Origin: Macrophomina tecta
Lineage: Eukaryota; Ascomycota; Dothideomycetes; Botryosphaeriales; Botryosphaeriaceae
Assembly (NCBI GenBank): GCA_024180945.1
Contig: JAKSGN010000038.1
Location: forward strand, 1,302,001-1,366,000
Direction: 5' to 3'
Length of the DNA stretch: 64,000 nt
This document shows positions 33,886 to 45,743 of this stretch, piece by piece. Below the pieces are notes generated by a model. It did not search any database, was not told the origin of the DNA, and saw nothing but the letters and a program-made list of their open reading frames with translations. The position numbers were made by a program, and so were the translations under genes. How positions within the stretch are numbered: position 1 is the first letter of the stretch; each line of letters begins with the position of its first letter.

Positions 33886-34443
33886 ATGAGCCACGGCTTC
33901 AACTCCCGGTCCAGACTGCCACGCGAGCTCGGCCAAAATCTCCCATTCCGTCCTGCGCCAAGCTGTGCCCACTCCGGAAGCCATTGCGCCAATGAGCCTC
34001 ATCTCGGGAGAAAGAAGAGGTCTAGGGGCTCCGGCGACGATCGGCATTTGAACGCTCGTTCATCTCTGGCACGTTCGCCGCCGCGACTGACTCCACACAC
34101 AGAGGCCCAGACGTGCTTGTCTGACGAAAATTCCGGAACATGCCGTAAACGGCAGAAGCTTGATTCAGCATCCAGAAATGAGACTGGAAAAGGTGACGGG
34201 GGGCTTTCAACTCTAAGTTGCGTGGATCTCTATGTGGAGTTGACGTACAATCCCTGGGCCTTTTCAGAAGGCAAGATCTCGGACGAGAAGGATTTTCTAC
34301 ATGGCTTAAAAGAGAAAAAGAGCACTACTGAGGATCTCGCAGACGCAAGCCACATTATAACCGGGGTCAAAGTTTCCGGTAGTCGCAGCCAAAATGAGTC
34401 AACTAGCGCTCCGAAACTGCTGCTACGCATGGCTGACAAGTAG
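33886..34443 (+). CDS. Hypothetical protein, 185 residues
   Basis: An uninterrupted frame from ATG 33886 to the stop at 34441-34443. The product is basic and Ser/Arg-rich in its first half (RKKRSRGSGDD, CRKRQKLD look like nuclear localisation signals). The second half has a YVELTYNPWAFSEGKISDEK segment that looks more ordered. I do not recognise a family. It lies divergent from the hydroxyacid dehydrogenase and ends 176 bases before the convergent SDR gene. The compact setting and the mixed composition make a real gene plausible, but a chance frame is not excluded. Confidence 0.4.
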   Translation: MSHGFNSRSRLPRELGQNLPFRPAPSCAHSGSHCANEPHLGRKKRSRGSGDDRHLNARSSLARSPPRLTPHTEAQTCLSDENSGTCRKRQKLDSASRNETGKGDGGLSTLSCVDLYVELTYNPWAFSEGKISDEKDFLHGLKEKKSTTEDLADASHIITGVKVSGSRSQNESTSAPKLLLRMADK

Positions 34444-34618
34444 ACATCATGTAAGCCATCTGCATAATGACAAGCGACTGGCCCTCCCTATACCCAATAC
34501 GGTGGGAACATGTGCACTATGTGGTCAACGACCATGCATTTTCTGAAGAGGGTATCTTTTATTCTACAGATGATGGCACGATGTCTATTGCAAGATTTCG
34601 AATTGTGTAGCACGTGTC

Positions 34619-35589
34619 CTACTTGTGCATGAGTCCACCAGCAACTACCACGCTCTGTCCAGTACAGTACGGCGTCTTGACGAACATTTCCACTGCGTTC
34701 GCAACCTCGTCTAATCCTGGTTAGTACAAAGGCTCTGAGTTCAGCAATACGTGGCTCTTACCTGGTTTACCCAATCTCCCCACGGGGATGGTTTCGACAA
34801 CACCAGGCACTGTGTCCGTGGACGGGAACATGCCAGTATCACCAATCATGGCGGGCGCCACGTCGTTGACGGTAATTCCGTATTCAGCAAGCCTGGTGCT
34901 CAAGTTCTTCATCATACCGAGCTGGCCGCCTTTACTTGCGGCGTAGTGGGCGCCGTTAACACCTGATAATTTTGTCAGTTCTGTTCAAGCTTCTGATGGT
35001 GTTTACCCTGCACATACCAGCACCATACGCAGCTATGCTCGAGATGAAGACGATTCTGCCCCAACGCTGATCCCTCATACCCTCGGCAACGCCCTTGCAG
35101 AGCAAGAACGACGCCTTCAGGTTCGTAGCAATGGTCAGGTCGAATTCCTCAACCGGAATGTCCCAAATCTGAGGGTAGCGCTTTCCTCGACCGGCATTGC
35201 TTCACAGGAGGTCAGTCGTGAGCCCAGTGGGGCCGCAAGAGACTCACCTGACGAGGATTGAGATGGGCTTGCCATGAGCTTTTGCAGCTTCCTCACACAG
35301 GCCCAGGGTCTGTTCGGTGTTTGACAAGTCGGCCTGGTGGATGGTTATCTTCACCGAAGGGAATTCCTTCTGCAGCTGAGCGACAAGCTCATCAATGGCG
35401 ATCTTGTTGGATGAGTAAGTGAGAGCCAGGTCTACTCCATAAGGGGCCAATTTGCGAGCACAAGCACCGCCAATCCTGCGCATCTGTCACGACTTTGGCC
35501 GGAATGAGAAAAGTTCAAGAGTCAACGTACCCTCCCGAGGCTCCCGTAATCAGAGCCACGCGGCCTTTCAGTTCATTCTCTGCGGACAT
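34619..35589 (-). CDS. Short-chain dehydrogenase/reductase (3-oxoacyl-ACP reductase-like)
   Basis: Five exons (35531-35589, 35248-35475, 35018-35199, 34762-34962, 34619-34710) encode 253 residues, the standard length of a classical SDR. The cofactor motif TGASGGIG is at 15-22, with the first intron inside it. SNAG follows at about residue 95-98, and the active site is complete: a Ser in VFISSIAAYG and Tyr163-x3-Lys167 in YAASK. The C-terminus ends GQSVVVAGGLMHK. Such enzymes reduce 3-keto groups of acyl chains, sugars or small ketones with NAD(P)H. The overall sequence resembles the FabG-like branch, but the substrate is unknown. No targeting signal is seen. The last intron uses a second AG (GGATTAG) after the first CAG, chosen because it keeps the frame. 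Confidence 0.9.
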
Positions 35590-35875
35590 TTTTATTCGGG
35601 AAATATCAACCAGCTGATGTTGCCACTCGGCAGCGGACGAGGGGAGACTTTATGGAGAGAGAGAGAGAGGCGCGGCCAACGGAGACGCATGAATCTCTAG
35701 CGGGACAGAAGCGCCGAAGCTTGAGAGAAGGCTAGCGTTCCCTCCACGCGGCGTGATGGCTGGACTGCGGGGTACAGCCACGCACGGACGTTGCGGATCG
35801 TTCGGGGATTGACCAAGACGGCTCCCCCGTCGGCATCTGACTGTCGCCTGTTTCCTCTCCGCCAACTCCACATCA

Positions 35876-38800
35876 ATGGACATGGAGGCACCACCGCAGC
35901 CGCCGCCGCCTCCGCCGGAGCCTGCTTCGCCCACCAAGACTGCCGACAGCGACGGGAAATCAAAGCGCACCACCATAGCCTGTCTCACCTGTCGGAAGCG
36001 CAAGAGCCGCTGTCACCTGTGAGTCCCACCGTGCAACAAGCCGTCGGCCCAATTGCAAGCGGGTCGCAAAAGCCGACGCGCGCTTCTCCAGCATCACCAC
36101 AGCTTGCGCCCTGCGAATGCCGAAGCTTGAGCTGTGGCAGTTGCGGACATTGCAGCCATCGTTTTGTCGCCGTCCGCCCTGCGCCCCTCCTTCTATTCAC
36201 TCACATTCGCCTGCCGCCCGGGACCCCGCGCGTCACACCTTACTGTCCGTGTCGCGAGCTAACCTTGCGCGCGCAGCCAGTATGAGAACGATAAGCCCAA
36301 GCTCCCATGCGACCGCTGCAAAGCCCAGAATCTCGAATGCGTCCTCGGCGGCTCCAACCGCGGCGGCCGTAGAGTAAGACGAAAGACGCTGCCCGACACC
36401 ATTGGCGGCGCCACACGCAACCTCACCAGCGCCTTCGCTGTCCCCGGGGGGGACAATGTAGCTTTCCACGGCCTTGGCAACATGGGCACCACCACCAACG
36501 CCTCCCCGCTAGACCAGCGCCTGAACTTCGCCAGCCTCGATTCCGCCCCTGTCAACCACCGCCCGACGCAGGAGGAACCGGCGACCCAGCCCACGGGCAC
36601 GACTCCCATGGAGTTCGACAATCTCCAAAACCCCTCGGACGCGCTCGGGATACTAGCCCGTGTCGCGGAGGAGGACACGCCCGCGCCCGCACAGGAGAGG
36701 GCGAGCTTCGCGCGGCCCGTCGACCCGGGCCTGCGGGCGTCGCCCTACCGCCTGCTCGCTGATGGCAAGCTCTCCCTGAGCCAGGTTGCCCAGCTCATCC
36801 AGCGCTACCGCAACCTGTACCACCCCTTCTACCCTCTGGCGCCGCCGCAGGTCTTCGATATAAATCGCCTGCATGAGACGGCGCAGAAGGAGCCTACCCT
36901 GTTGACGGCCATCCTCGTCATCGCGTCGAAAGACCTTGTCGAGGAGGGCCACATCTATGAGATATGCGCCGAGCATATGAAAGGCATGATTTCCGATCTG
37001 GCCGCCGGGGGACCTGGGGATGTTGACGCGGTGGAAGCACTGCTGCTCCTCGCCGAATGGGCTCCTTTCACCCAAAGAGCGCAGCCGGGAAAAGTTGGGA
37101 AGGGTGAGGAGGACCGCGAAGCGTGGAACTCTAGTGGCATGGCGCTGAGGTTGGCCTACTTTCTTGGACTGGAGAAGTACTCCTTCAAGGTCACGGATGA
37201 CGGCAGGGACCCGCAGTTCAGCCGCAAGCTTCTGGTTTGGACGGGTATGTCTCCTTGTCGCGCGTTCGCTACGATTCCGGTGTGGGAATCATTGCAATTG
37301 ACCTAAACGTGGGGAGTTGAAGCTTTCATCTGGGTTTATATGTCACCGGGGCTTTCCGGACATTTACACCCGCATCGATGTTTCAACTTCACATGTGATT
37401 GCGGGTTCCGTCGCAATGCTCTCGGCATTAGATCCCGTACGTGTCAGTATGGCCACTGACTGTCTTTGCAGCTTGCTATATTGCCGACCGTACTATTTCT
37501 ATTCGAATTGGAAAGGCCTTTTGGTCGCGAGGGTGAGCCAGCAGCCAAGTATGACCATATCTAATACTGATCTTCTGCAGCCCCGGTCCACTCACGAGTC
37601 TCCGCCGAGAACACTACCCTTCTTTACTGCCTCAATCCCCTAATGATGAGGATTATGCATCAATATTTCAGGTACGACACCTTTGCGTAATTTAGAGTAA
37701 CCTACTGAGATGTGGCAGGCTACGCTCGAATTAACGTCTCTTTTCAGCAATGTTCATGATGTCTTGTATTCCAACGTTGGCACGTCTTTCCGGTCTCACC
37801 TCAGCGGATCATATATCAAATTTATTGACGATTTCCGGGCGGCCAGCTATAGCTGGAATGCTGTCTGGGGCACGCTCACGTGCTCACCGAACCTCAAAGC
37901 CATGTTGTTGATGTCTTACAATTACTTGCGGTACGTACCGACACGTTCTCTTGGCAGGCTTTGGACGGTAACTAATGCTGTCTTGAAATAGTCTCTACGT
38001 GAACGCTTTCGCATTTCAGGCGACGGTACGCAGGGTGCAGAGTGCATTAGCGGAGGAACGAACCTCTGCGACGAGTCCAATGATTCCGCAATCACCGTCT
38101 CGGCTATTCTACGTACGCATTACCCGCCAGGCACCAGAGCACGGCATACTAACAGCCCTCACCAGAACAATGTCGGCGCAGTCGGCGACGCGCGCTTCAT
38201 CTACGAGGGCCTCGACGCCGCTAAGGCGATCCTGACGACTTGCAACAACTTCATCAACCCGGAAAAGGCGTTGCGCTTCATGCCGCTCCGCTTCTTCCTC
38301 TACCTCGTCTACTCGGGCGTCTTCCTCTTCCGCGCCAAAATCGTCGGCGTGATCGAGGGCGAGGAGGAGCGCGGCATCCGGCGCATGATTGACGAGACCA
38401 TCGACCGGCTGCAACGGTCGAGCGTCGGCATGCAGCACCTGGGCAGCCGGTACTCGCAGCTGCTCAAGCTGCTGTGGGAGAAGGCCGACAACCACAAGCC
38501 GCCGACGACGATGAGCGGACGCAACGGCGGCAGGGCAAGCGGAGGGCATCATAGCCATCATCACGTGGGCGGCCATCGCGGCAACAGCCAGTTCGACGCG
38601 GCGGGCCTGGCGCACGCGACGCCGGCGGCGTCGTCGCAGGCGGGCAGCGCGAGCATGGGCGAGAGCAGCCCCAGCATGGCGAACAACAACAGCACCGTCG
38701 AGGGGATTGGCGATTTCAGCTGGACCGACTTGAGCACGATCGGCGAATTTGCTGTCAGCCAAGGGCAGCTGACGGGGATGGACGTGTTCGGGGGGTTCCT

Positions 38801-38897
38801 ACCGCTCGAGGTGGGCAACGTGTGGGACATGGGCCAATTCGACGGCGGTGGCGTCACCGGGGCCGGCGGCGGGGAGATGGCGGGAATGGCATTCTGA
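35876..38897 (+). CDS. Zn2Cys6 transcription factor
   Basis: Seven exons (35876-36018, 36277-37244, 37472-37532, 37581-37671, 37719-37930, 37992-38112, 38166-38897) encode 775 residues. The zinc cluster has six Cys at 36, 39, 46, 59, 62 and 69 (spacing 2-6-12-2-6) after a proline run. A 258-base intron interrupts it. From about residue 210 comes the fungal-specific transcription factor domain, with IQRYRNLYHPFYPLAPPQVF, LLTAILVIASKDL and VWTACYIADRTISIRIG (the last across a junction). The C-terminal 130 residues are Gly/His/Ser/Asn-rich, with a HHSHHH run and a final acidic-hydrophobic part that could activate transcription. It should be a nuclear DNA-binding regulator. The layout recalls Aro80-type activators of aromatic amino acid use, but that is only a guess. 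The neighbouring catalase gene is not known to be a target. Confidence 0.88.
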
Positions 38898-39774
38898 TGG
38901 GGGATGGGGATGGGGAAAATGCGAAGCAGTGCGGGGGAAGAAAAGCAGGGGGCATTAATCAATTGGCTGAGAAGGAATGGCATGGCGGCAGGGAAATCTC
39001 GATTGCGGGCTTTCTCGTCTCGCTTTGGCGCGCAAGGGCTAGCGTGTTCTCTGGGGTGATGATGTGCAGTTGCGGCTGCTGCACGGCAAAGGAGGAAAGG
39101 GTCATCAGAGGGGCCGTGGTTGGACGGCAGCGCGGGGAAGCTGGTCAGCTAAACTGGAAATCGGCTCATCGCAGGGGCCGCCGGCGCAGACCATGCTGGT
39201 GGTGTGGCACAGCAGAGCAGCTCATCAGCCCGCCCGTCGGAAGCTGGAAGAAGCTTTTCGTGCCTTCTGTTGGGCGACGTTGATGAGACATCGGCTTCAG
39301 AGCTTCCAGCCTTGGACGACATTCAGGCGGTCCGGAGAGAGCAGAATTGGGGAAAAAAGATGCGGTTACCAAGATCGACGTCATCACTTTTGGTGTGGTT
39401 GTGTGGGGCGGCTCTGAGGCTTGGGGCGCGGCGGGCTCCCGACGGACGACGGCAGCCAGCGAACAACGTGATCGGAAGGTGAGTAATGCATGAAAGTGCC
39501 ATTGGCTGAGTTGGCTGGACGGTCTCGAGCGCGCTGCTGAGTGAGGTGATGGCGGCGCCCCGCACTCGCTGCACGCTGTGAAGTGCGACAGGGGTGGCAA
39601 GACCATCCGTCGCGTACACACTCTCACTATATAAATCCCCATCTGGCCCCAATGCGCCCTTGCCTGCTCTCTCCAGGCTTCCTCTTCCTTTTTGCCCCCC
39701 TGTCTCAGCGGCCTGAGACTGTTTCTGATATCTGCGCTTGCTCAAGGCTGCCTTAGACCAGCTGATTTCCCACA
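38898..39774. other. Catalase promoter region
   Basis: 880 bases between the zinc-cluster gene and the catalase, both plus strand. A clear TATATAAAT lies at 39628-39636. The 130 bases before the ATG are C/T-rich. Short open frames are not convincing. Confidence 0.6.
39628..39636 (+). promoter_or_regulatory. TATA box of the catalase gene
   Basis: TATATAAAT lies 139 bases upstream of the catalase start codon, followed by a pyrimidine-rich stretch typical of highly expressed fungal promoters. Confidence 0.6.
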
Positions 39775-41611
39775 ATGGCTCCCGGCTACCAGGTTTGTTC
39801 TCCTCAGCGCCATTTGCCCTTGCCTGGCTGATTCTTTATGCAGGCACACGCTGCGGACGGCCGCAAGAACGGCGACCTGTACAGAGACTACAATGGTTTG
39901 TGCATCTCGCCCGCACTATTTGGCAGTCGGGACAAATCTCGGCTGACCTGCAACAGATGATCGCAACGCCACCTCCGAGGACACGCTCTACACCACCAGC
40001 AATGGTGCTCCTTACCCTCACCCCTACGAGACCCAGCGTTGCGGTGAGAACGGCCCGCTCCTACTCCAGGACTTCCACCTTGTAGACCTGCTCTCACACT
40101 TCGATCGTGAGCGGATCCCCGAGCGTGTCGTCCACGCCAAAGGCAGCGGTGCGCACGGCTTCTACAAGACGACGGACCCGCTCGACGACCTCTCGTGCGC
40201 CGACATTTTCAAGGCCGGCAAGCAGTGCCCGCTCACCATCCGTTTCTCCACCGTCGGTGGCGAGCGCGGCTCGCACGACTGCGCCCGCGACCCCCGTGGC
40301 TTTGCAATCAAGTTCCGGACCGATGAGGGCAACTGGGACATGGTCGCCAACAATACCCCAGTCTTCTTCCTGCGCGACCCGGCCAAGTTCCCGCACTTCA
40401 TCCACACCCAGAAGCGCGACCCCGCCACCAACCTCGGCGGCGGCGATGACTCGACCATGTTCTGGGACTATCTGTCCCAGAACCCCGAGTCTGTCCACCA
40501 GGTCATGATCCTGATGGGCGACCGTGGCATCCCCGACGGCTACCGCTTCATGAACGGCTACTCGGGCCACACCATGAAGCTCGTCAACGCCAAGGGCGAC
40601 TGGGTCTACGCCCAGTTCCACTTCAAGACCAAGCAGGGCAACAAGTTCCTCACGCAAGACGAGGCCGGCACCAAGTCCCCCGACCACTCGCAAAAGGACC
40701 TCTTCTACGCCATCGAAGACGGCAACTACCCGGGCTGGGACTGCTACGTCCAAACCATGACGCCCAAGCAGGCCGAAGACGCGTGGGAGCAAAAGAAAAT
40801 CAACATCTTCGACCTCACCCACGTGTGGCCGCAAGGCGAGTACCCGCTGCGCAAGTACGGCGAGTTCTTCCTCAACGAAAACGCGAAGAACTACTTCGCC
40901 GAGATCGAGCAGATCGCCTTCAACCCGTCGCACATGCCGCCCGGCGTCGAGCCCAGCGCCGACCCCGTCCTGCAGTCGCGCCTGTTCTCCTACCCGGACA
41001 CCCACCGCCACCGCGTCGGCGTCAACTACCAGCAGCTGCCCGTCAACGCGCCCCGCACCCCCTACCGCATCGCGAACTTCCAGCGCGACGGCAGCATGGC
41101 CTTCTACAACCAGGGCTCCCGCCCCAACTACCTGTCCTCCATCCAGCCCATCGCGTTCCGTGAGCGCACCATCGACCTCAACAAGACGCACGGCCACTTC
41201 GTCGGCGAGGCCGTGACCTTCCTGTCCGAGATCCGGCCCGAGGATTTCAACGCCCCGCGCGCCCTATGGGAGAAGGTGTGGGACGAGGGCGCGCGCGAGC
41301 GCTTTATCGGGAACGTCAGCGGCCACATGCGCACCTGTCGCAAGGAGGAGATCATCAAGCGCCAGATCGCCATCTTCAGAGAGGTCAGCGAGGACATTGC
41401 GGCGAGACTCGAGAAGGCGACGGGCATCAAAGGGTACGATGGGATCGCGGGGCTGCGGTTCAATGGCACGCATAACGGCATGGCGAAGAAGCCGGAGCTG
41501 AGGGCTGCGAATGGCATGACGGGGAGCGTGAGCTTTAGCGCGACGGACAACAATGGTGCGCCGAGGAGGGGGACGCATAGGGAGGCGTTGTTGAATGAGG
41601 GCGGGAGATAG
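39775..41611 (+). CDS. Small-subunit (clade 3-type) haem catalase
   Basis: Three exons (39775-39792, 39844-39895, 39957-41611) encode 574 residues. The first coding exon is only 18 bases (MAPGYQ). Catalytic residues are present: His83 in RVVHAKG, Asn155/156 in DMVANNTPVFF, and the haem-ligand Tyr369 in RLFSYPDTHRHR. FSTVGGERGSHDCARDPRGFA is a family signature. The length fits a small-subunit catalase with no C-terminal flavodoxin-like domain. The enzyme splits hydrogen peroxide to water and oxygen. No signal peptide is present and the C-terminus (NEGGR) is not a peroxisomal PTS1, so a cytosolic location is likely. The N-terminus before YTTSNGAPY is about 35 residues longer than in many homologues, as far as I recall; the short upstream exons could be checked by RNA. 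Confidence 0.95.
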
Positions 41612-43881
41612 ATGGACGTGGAAGCGGGGGTGTTTTATTTTGGGAATTTTTGGTTTTCGGGGCAATTGGGATGGGTGAACGAGGGTTACGGATATTGGGT
41701 TGGGTGGCATGTTTCCTTCCCGTCTGTTATGTGTGACTGAAATGCTACATGGCCTTTTATTTCGATCCCGTTTTTCTCCCTGCGCAGAGTGACGAATGAG
41801 TATTCGAACGCATCCTCGTACTTGGGAAGTAAAATTCCTTATCTTACATCATAATGTTGGTGTCACTGAAGTTGGACAATCTGTCTCGGAATAGAGAAAT
41901 CCGCTTTCCCTAGGCCCCCCCTCTTTTTTTTCGTGCACTGTTGTACCGCTGAGTCTCGAGTTCTCCGTTGGACGTGTACCTTACTTCTTGCTTACTGCTG
42001 GCTGCCTGAGACCCGTGCCGTCGTAGCCACATCCATGCGCGTACGTGTATGTCTCAAACGCCGTGGCACGCTCAAGGAAAATGAGGCCGCCTTATCTGCC
42101 GGTGACGTAGATGACACTTCACTAACGGTATAGACTGGGAGAAGATCTCTTATCGTACGGTGTATGTGGTATGGTATGGAAGAGGACAAAGACAAATGAT
42201 GGGTGATGGTAGAAGAGAAGAGTGGTGTTCTAGACTTCGTTGATGACGGATCATACCCTCGCAGAGATTCCGGGTGAGAGCCGGCCAGACCCGCGAGCAT
42301 TGTGTAAGCGTGAAGCAGCTGTTCCATGAGAGGGCCGGGTTGGAGCGGGTATGCGTGTGGAAGAGTAGATTAGCGAGATCCGAAGCTATTTCCCGTGAAG
42401 CGTCTGGCGAACTAGATTTTTGCTCCGAATTGTTTAAGTTGGGCGGGAGGTCTCGGTTAGACGTTATAGCTGTCCTTCCAATTCTCGAAGAACAGGGCTA
42501 TGATTCTTTGACATCCAAACAGTTACATTGCTAGGTTAATTCACAGGCAAGCGTTAAGGAAGCCTTTTCTTTGCGCTTTACCAGCGGCATGCTAAGTCTC
42601 AAAGTTGCATAGCGGGCAAATTTGGATTTTCAATCAGGCTCCCTTTATGAAATCACAGAGGTCTTTGTGCCTGTCTTGTGACTTCCACTTTATAGTGAAG
42701 TAGGTGGAAGCGGTGCTCTTCGGCCTCGAGTATATGTGGCTTTAGGATGAGACTTATCGTGCAGTGCGGTATAATCTTCCATTGTGGATAGGGAATCCCG
42801 GTGAGGGGCGGATTGGAGCGGGTTTAGCCGATTGGAGCGTTAGACATTCGGACTTGTGGAAGGACCTACCTCCTCTGTTGGGAATGAAGCGTGACGTAGG
42901 TGAAACCTCGCACGATCAACGGACACATAGATCAGCAGGCACTCTTCGTGAATCAAACAGCTATCCTGTGATTGTATGCTGCTGGGTCCCCTTAATGCCT
43001 GGCAACTTTTCCGCTGCTCTGTGTGCCGCAATCTGCAGTTTCTCTCCCTCTCTCTCTTCCCCCCTTCAGAACGCTTGTATATACCGCTCTCAAATTGCTA
43101 AGATAATAAGCTCCAGAGATGGTAAAACTCCCTCGCGCTATTGAGGTGCAATTGTTCAAGACAAGGCACGAACTTCAGATGTGGGCTGGATTCTGTCTCA
43201 ATTCCAGTCCAATCTGCACGGACCATGCGGAGTACGCAAGTCTTTTTTCAACATTCAGAAGGTTGTCCACGACCTCTAAACGAGACACGGCAGCAAGTAT
43301 GCGTGTGGATAAGAAAGCAAAACTGTTCGTGGCTTGCGAGGACACGGAGGGACTTTCGCGACGCGAAATAGATCCGACTCAAGGTCCGCTGGCTTTTTGT
43401 ACCATGTCTCCGAACCCCAAGCCTTACTCTCGAGGCGCCCTTCTCACTCTACCGGTGCGTTGAATGTAGATTGAATGCTTCCAATGGGATGGACCACCCA
43501 TTGCACCATCTGGGCCCGTCGGGAAAGATATCTAGCACGATGGAATGCTCACCCCCTTCCCGCTTTATGTACCACCCCCGCATCACCTCTGTTCACAGCC
43601 AGTCTCCCCAACTATCAGCCTTATTCTCTGGAGCCCGCTTTCTACCGGAAGTAGTCTCTTATCTATGAATTAATTCGTGAGGTGAACGTTGGCTTTCATG
43701 CAAGATCCTTCCTTAGGGCCAGTGCGCGTGTGGCGGCAGGCAACAACCTGCTTTCAGAATAGTGCCGCGCGGTAGCATGAGGGGAGGATCTTCCGTCGCC
43801 TACAACACTTCCGAATATAAAGTCGGATATGCCCGCGAGCTTCCATATTGCCCGGAAAGCTTGATTGAAATTCGACCAACA
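41612..43881. other. Intergenic region
   Basis: 2.3 kb between the catalase and the F-box-like gene, AT-richer than the genes. It has a CT microsatellite-like tract near 43035-43065 and small frames without domains. No gene is supported. A TATA-like box near its right end belongs to the next gene. Confidence 0.5.
43816..43821 (+). promoter_or_regulatory. TATA box of the F-box-like gene
   Basis: TATAAA, 61-66 bases before the ATG at 43882. Its position argues against the in-frame upstream ATG at 43777 being the start. Confidence 0.45.
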
Positions 43882-45285
43882 ATGCCTCGAACCAAAAAAA
43901 GACCAGCAGTCACCTTTGCCAGCAGGCCAATGACGCGATCAAAAGCCAACCGATCAGGGTGGCCCAACATCCCTCAATGCGAGCCACGCGCTTCCCTCCC
44001 ACTCCCGGTAGAACTAGTGCAGAACATCCTTTTCCTGGTATCAGAGCCAGACCCTAAACATGGCCGAATCCGGTACAAGTACACGGGCGAACGACGACCA
44101 ACGTATCAGCCGTCGACGGACATCCAGAACGCACGTCTCGTCTGCCGGTCTTTCGCGGCACTAGGGATATCCTTCCTATTCAAAAAGCTAGTCATCAGCG
44201 GCCGACCCAAGGATCTCGCGCATGCGCGGTACGTGGCGTCGCACCCGCAATTCTCCAAGGCTATCCGCACGCTCGTCTACGAGTATGACCCCTACGCCCA
44301 CGACTACAACAACAACGACGACGATGATGTGCATCCATCTTTCGAAGGCGGCGCAGCAACCCGACCACCCACCGCAGCCATCGAATGCCTGCAAGAAGTC
44401 CTGCCCCTCCTGCCCGCTGCCACCAAACTCAGCAGCACGCACTACGAAGCGTCCAACCCGACGCCCCTCCCCTTCCTCACGCTGCTCACGGCCCTCTCCA
44501 CGCTCGGCACTACCTACACCCATGCCCTCCACACCCTTCACCTCCGCGTTCACTCCTCCCTCCTTGCCGCCGCCGCTGCCACCACTCGCGACCACTCCCA
44601 CCTCGCCGCGGCGCTGGCCCCCATCCGCGACCTCACCCTCGCCCTCGTCACGACGACCATCCGCGCGCACCGCGTCGCCTCCACCCGCGACGCCGCGGCG
44701 GCCGAACTGCGCGCCCAGCTCCCCGCCCTCGCCGCGCTGCTCTCCGCCACCTCCCCCGCCCTAACCCGGCTCAAACTGACCGTCTGCCCATCCGGGCAAC
44801 GACGCGACGCCTCCGTCCCGCTGCGCTGCGGCGCGCCGCTCTCCGCCTACCTCGGCGCGGCAGCGACCGACGGCGGCATCTGGCCGGCGCTGACTTACCT
44901 CTCGCTCGGCGGGGTAGAAGCGACGCAAGGCGAGCTGGCTGCCTTTCTTCTGGCGCGGCGGCGCACGCTCGAGTACGTCGAGTTCGACCGGGTGGACCTG
45001 CGGGCGGGGCAGTGGGGCGTGTTGGGTGCGCTAGTGGAGGAGTGTTGTCCGTGGCGATGGATGAAGCAGTATAATCTCACGCAGGTGGAGGAGAAGCGGG
45101 AGGCGCCGGTGGCATTGCCGGAGGAAGTGGTCGAGGCAATTAGGGAGGCGAGGAGGGGACTGGGTGCGGACGACGAGGAAAGGGATAATGCCCCGCGGTG
45201 GTTGGAGCGGGCAGATCAATATTACTTCGAGGCGAAGAATGAGATGCCGACGATGAGACGGGAGCTGGGGAATTGGGAGGAGTAG
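43882..45285 (+). CDS. F-box-like protein, intronless
   Basis: A single exon of 467 residues from ATG 43882 (MPRTKKRPAVTF). An earlier in-frame ATG at 43777 would add 35 residues but lies upstream of the TATA-like box. Residues 35-60 read LPLPVELVQNILFLVSEPDP, and NARLVCRSFAALGISFLFKKL follows at about 80-100; together they look like an F-box with its trailing helices. An acidic Asn/Asp run (YNNNDDDDV) sits near 150. The middle part is Ala/Leu/Thr-rich, and later segments (LTYLSLGGVEATQGELAAFL, LEYVEFDRVDL) resemble degenerate leucine-rich repeats. F-box proteins bring substrates to SCF ubiquitin ligases through Skp1; the substrate is unknown. The C-terminus is convergent with the HAD phosphatase gene. 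Confidence 0.75.
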   Translation: MPRTKKRPAVTFASRPMTRSKANRSGWPNIPQCEPRASLPLPVELVQNILFLVSEPDPKHGRIRYKYTGERRPTYQPSTDIQNARLVCRSFAALGISFLFKKLVISGRPKDLAHARYVASHPQFSKAIRTLVYEYDPYAHDYNNNDDDDVHPSFEGGAATRPPTAAIECLQEVLPLLPAATKLSSTHYEASNPTPLPFLTLLTALSTLGTTYTHALHTLHLRVHSSLLAAAAATTRDHSHLAAALAPIRDLTLALVTTTIRAHRVASTRDAAAAELRAQLPALAALLSATSPALTRLKLTVCPSGQRRDASVPLRCGAPLSAYLGAAATDGGIWPALTYLSLGGVEATQGELAAFLLARRRTLEYVEFDRVDLRAGQWGVLGALVEECCPWRWMKQYNLTQVEEKREAPVALPEEVVEAIREARRGLGADDEERDNAPRWLERADQYYFEAKNEMPTMRRELGNWEE

Positions 45286-45743
45286 TGGATGAGTTGATAG
45301 GATGGGGCCTGCCTTTTCGTTTAGTTACCTTTAGATCAGAGGGACATTGTAGCTCGGGGCTCGTGGTGCAGAGCTAGGCATGTCGTCTGTCACTTACTGT
45401 TTTCTGTGAGGAGAAGCCACTGTGAAGTTCAAGGAGAACTGGGCGTCAGATAGCTACCAACCGGGTACGAATTCCTAGGTGTAAGCATGAATACATGAAA
45501 TCGAGGACGCGGCAAGTTTACCGCTTGAACGTCAATACAAGTGGATAAGCCGAGGTTGATGAAGACAGGATTCCGAAAAGGACCTGGAGGTGCATTTATA
45601 TCGTCTACCCATGATATCGTAAGTATATCTTCAAGGCCCAAAGGCCGTGTTCCGCTCTTCGCACGTCTGCAAGATGACAAAGTCTATCATGCAACTTCCA
45701 TCTCTAATCTACCGCACTCTGCAGGCATCGCGAGAGATATACT
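45286..45743. other. Convergent 3' intergenic region
   Basis: 460 bases between the F-box-like and HAD genes, carrying both 3' ends. No gene is seen. Confidence 0.6.

Noticed and set aside
40094..41197. Open frame of 367 codons, minus strand, opposite the catalase
   Set aside because: Antisense shadow of a strongly codon-biased gene; Val/Leu-rich product typical of such shadows.
27696..41611. Secondary-metabolite or aromatic-degradation cluster around the monooxygenase
   Set aside because: Oxidoreductases, a transcription factor and a catalase lie within 14 kb, but a conserved ER protein sits among them, no backbone synthase or ring-cleavage enzyme is present, and spacing is ordinary.
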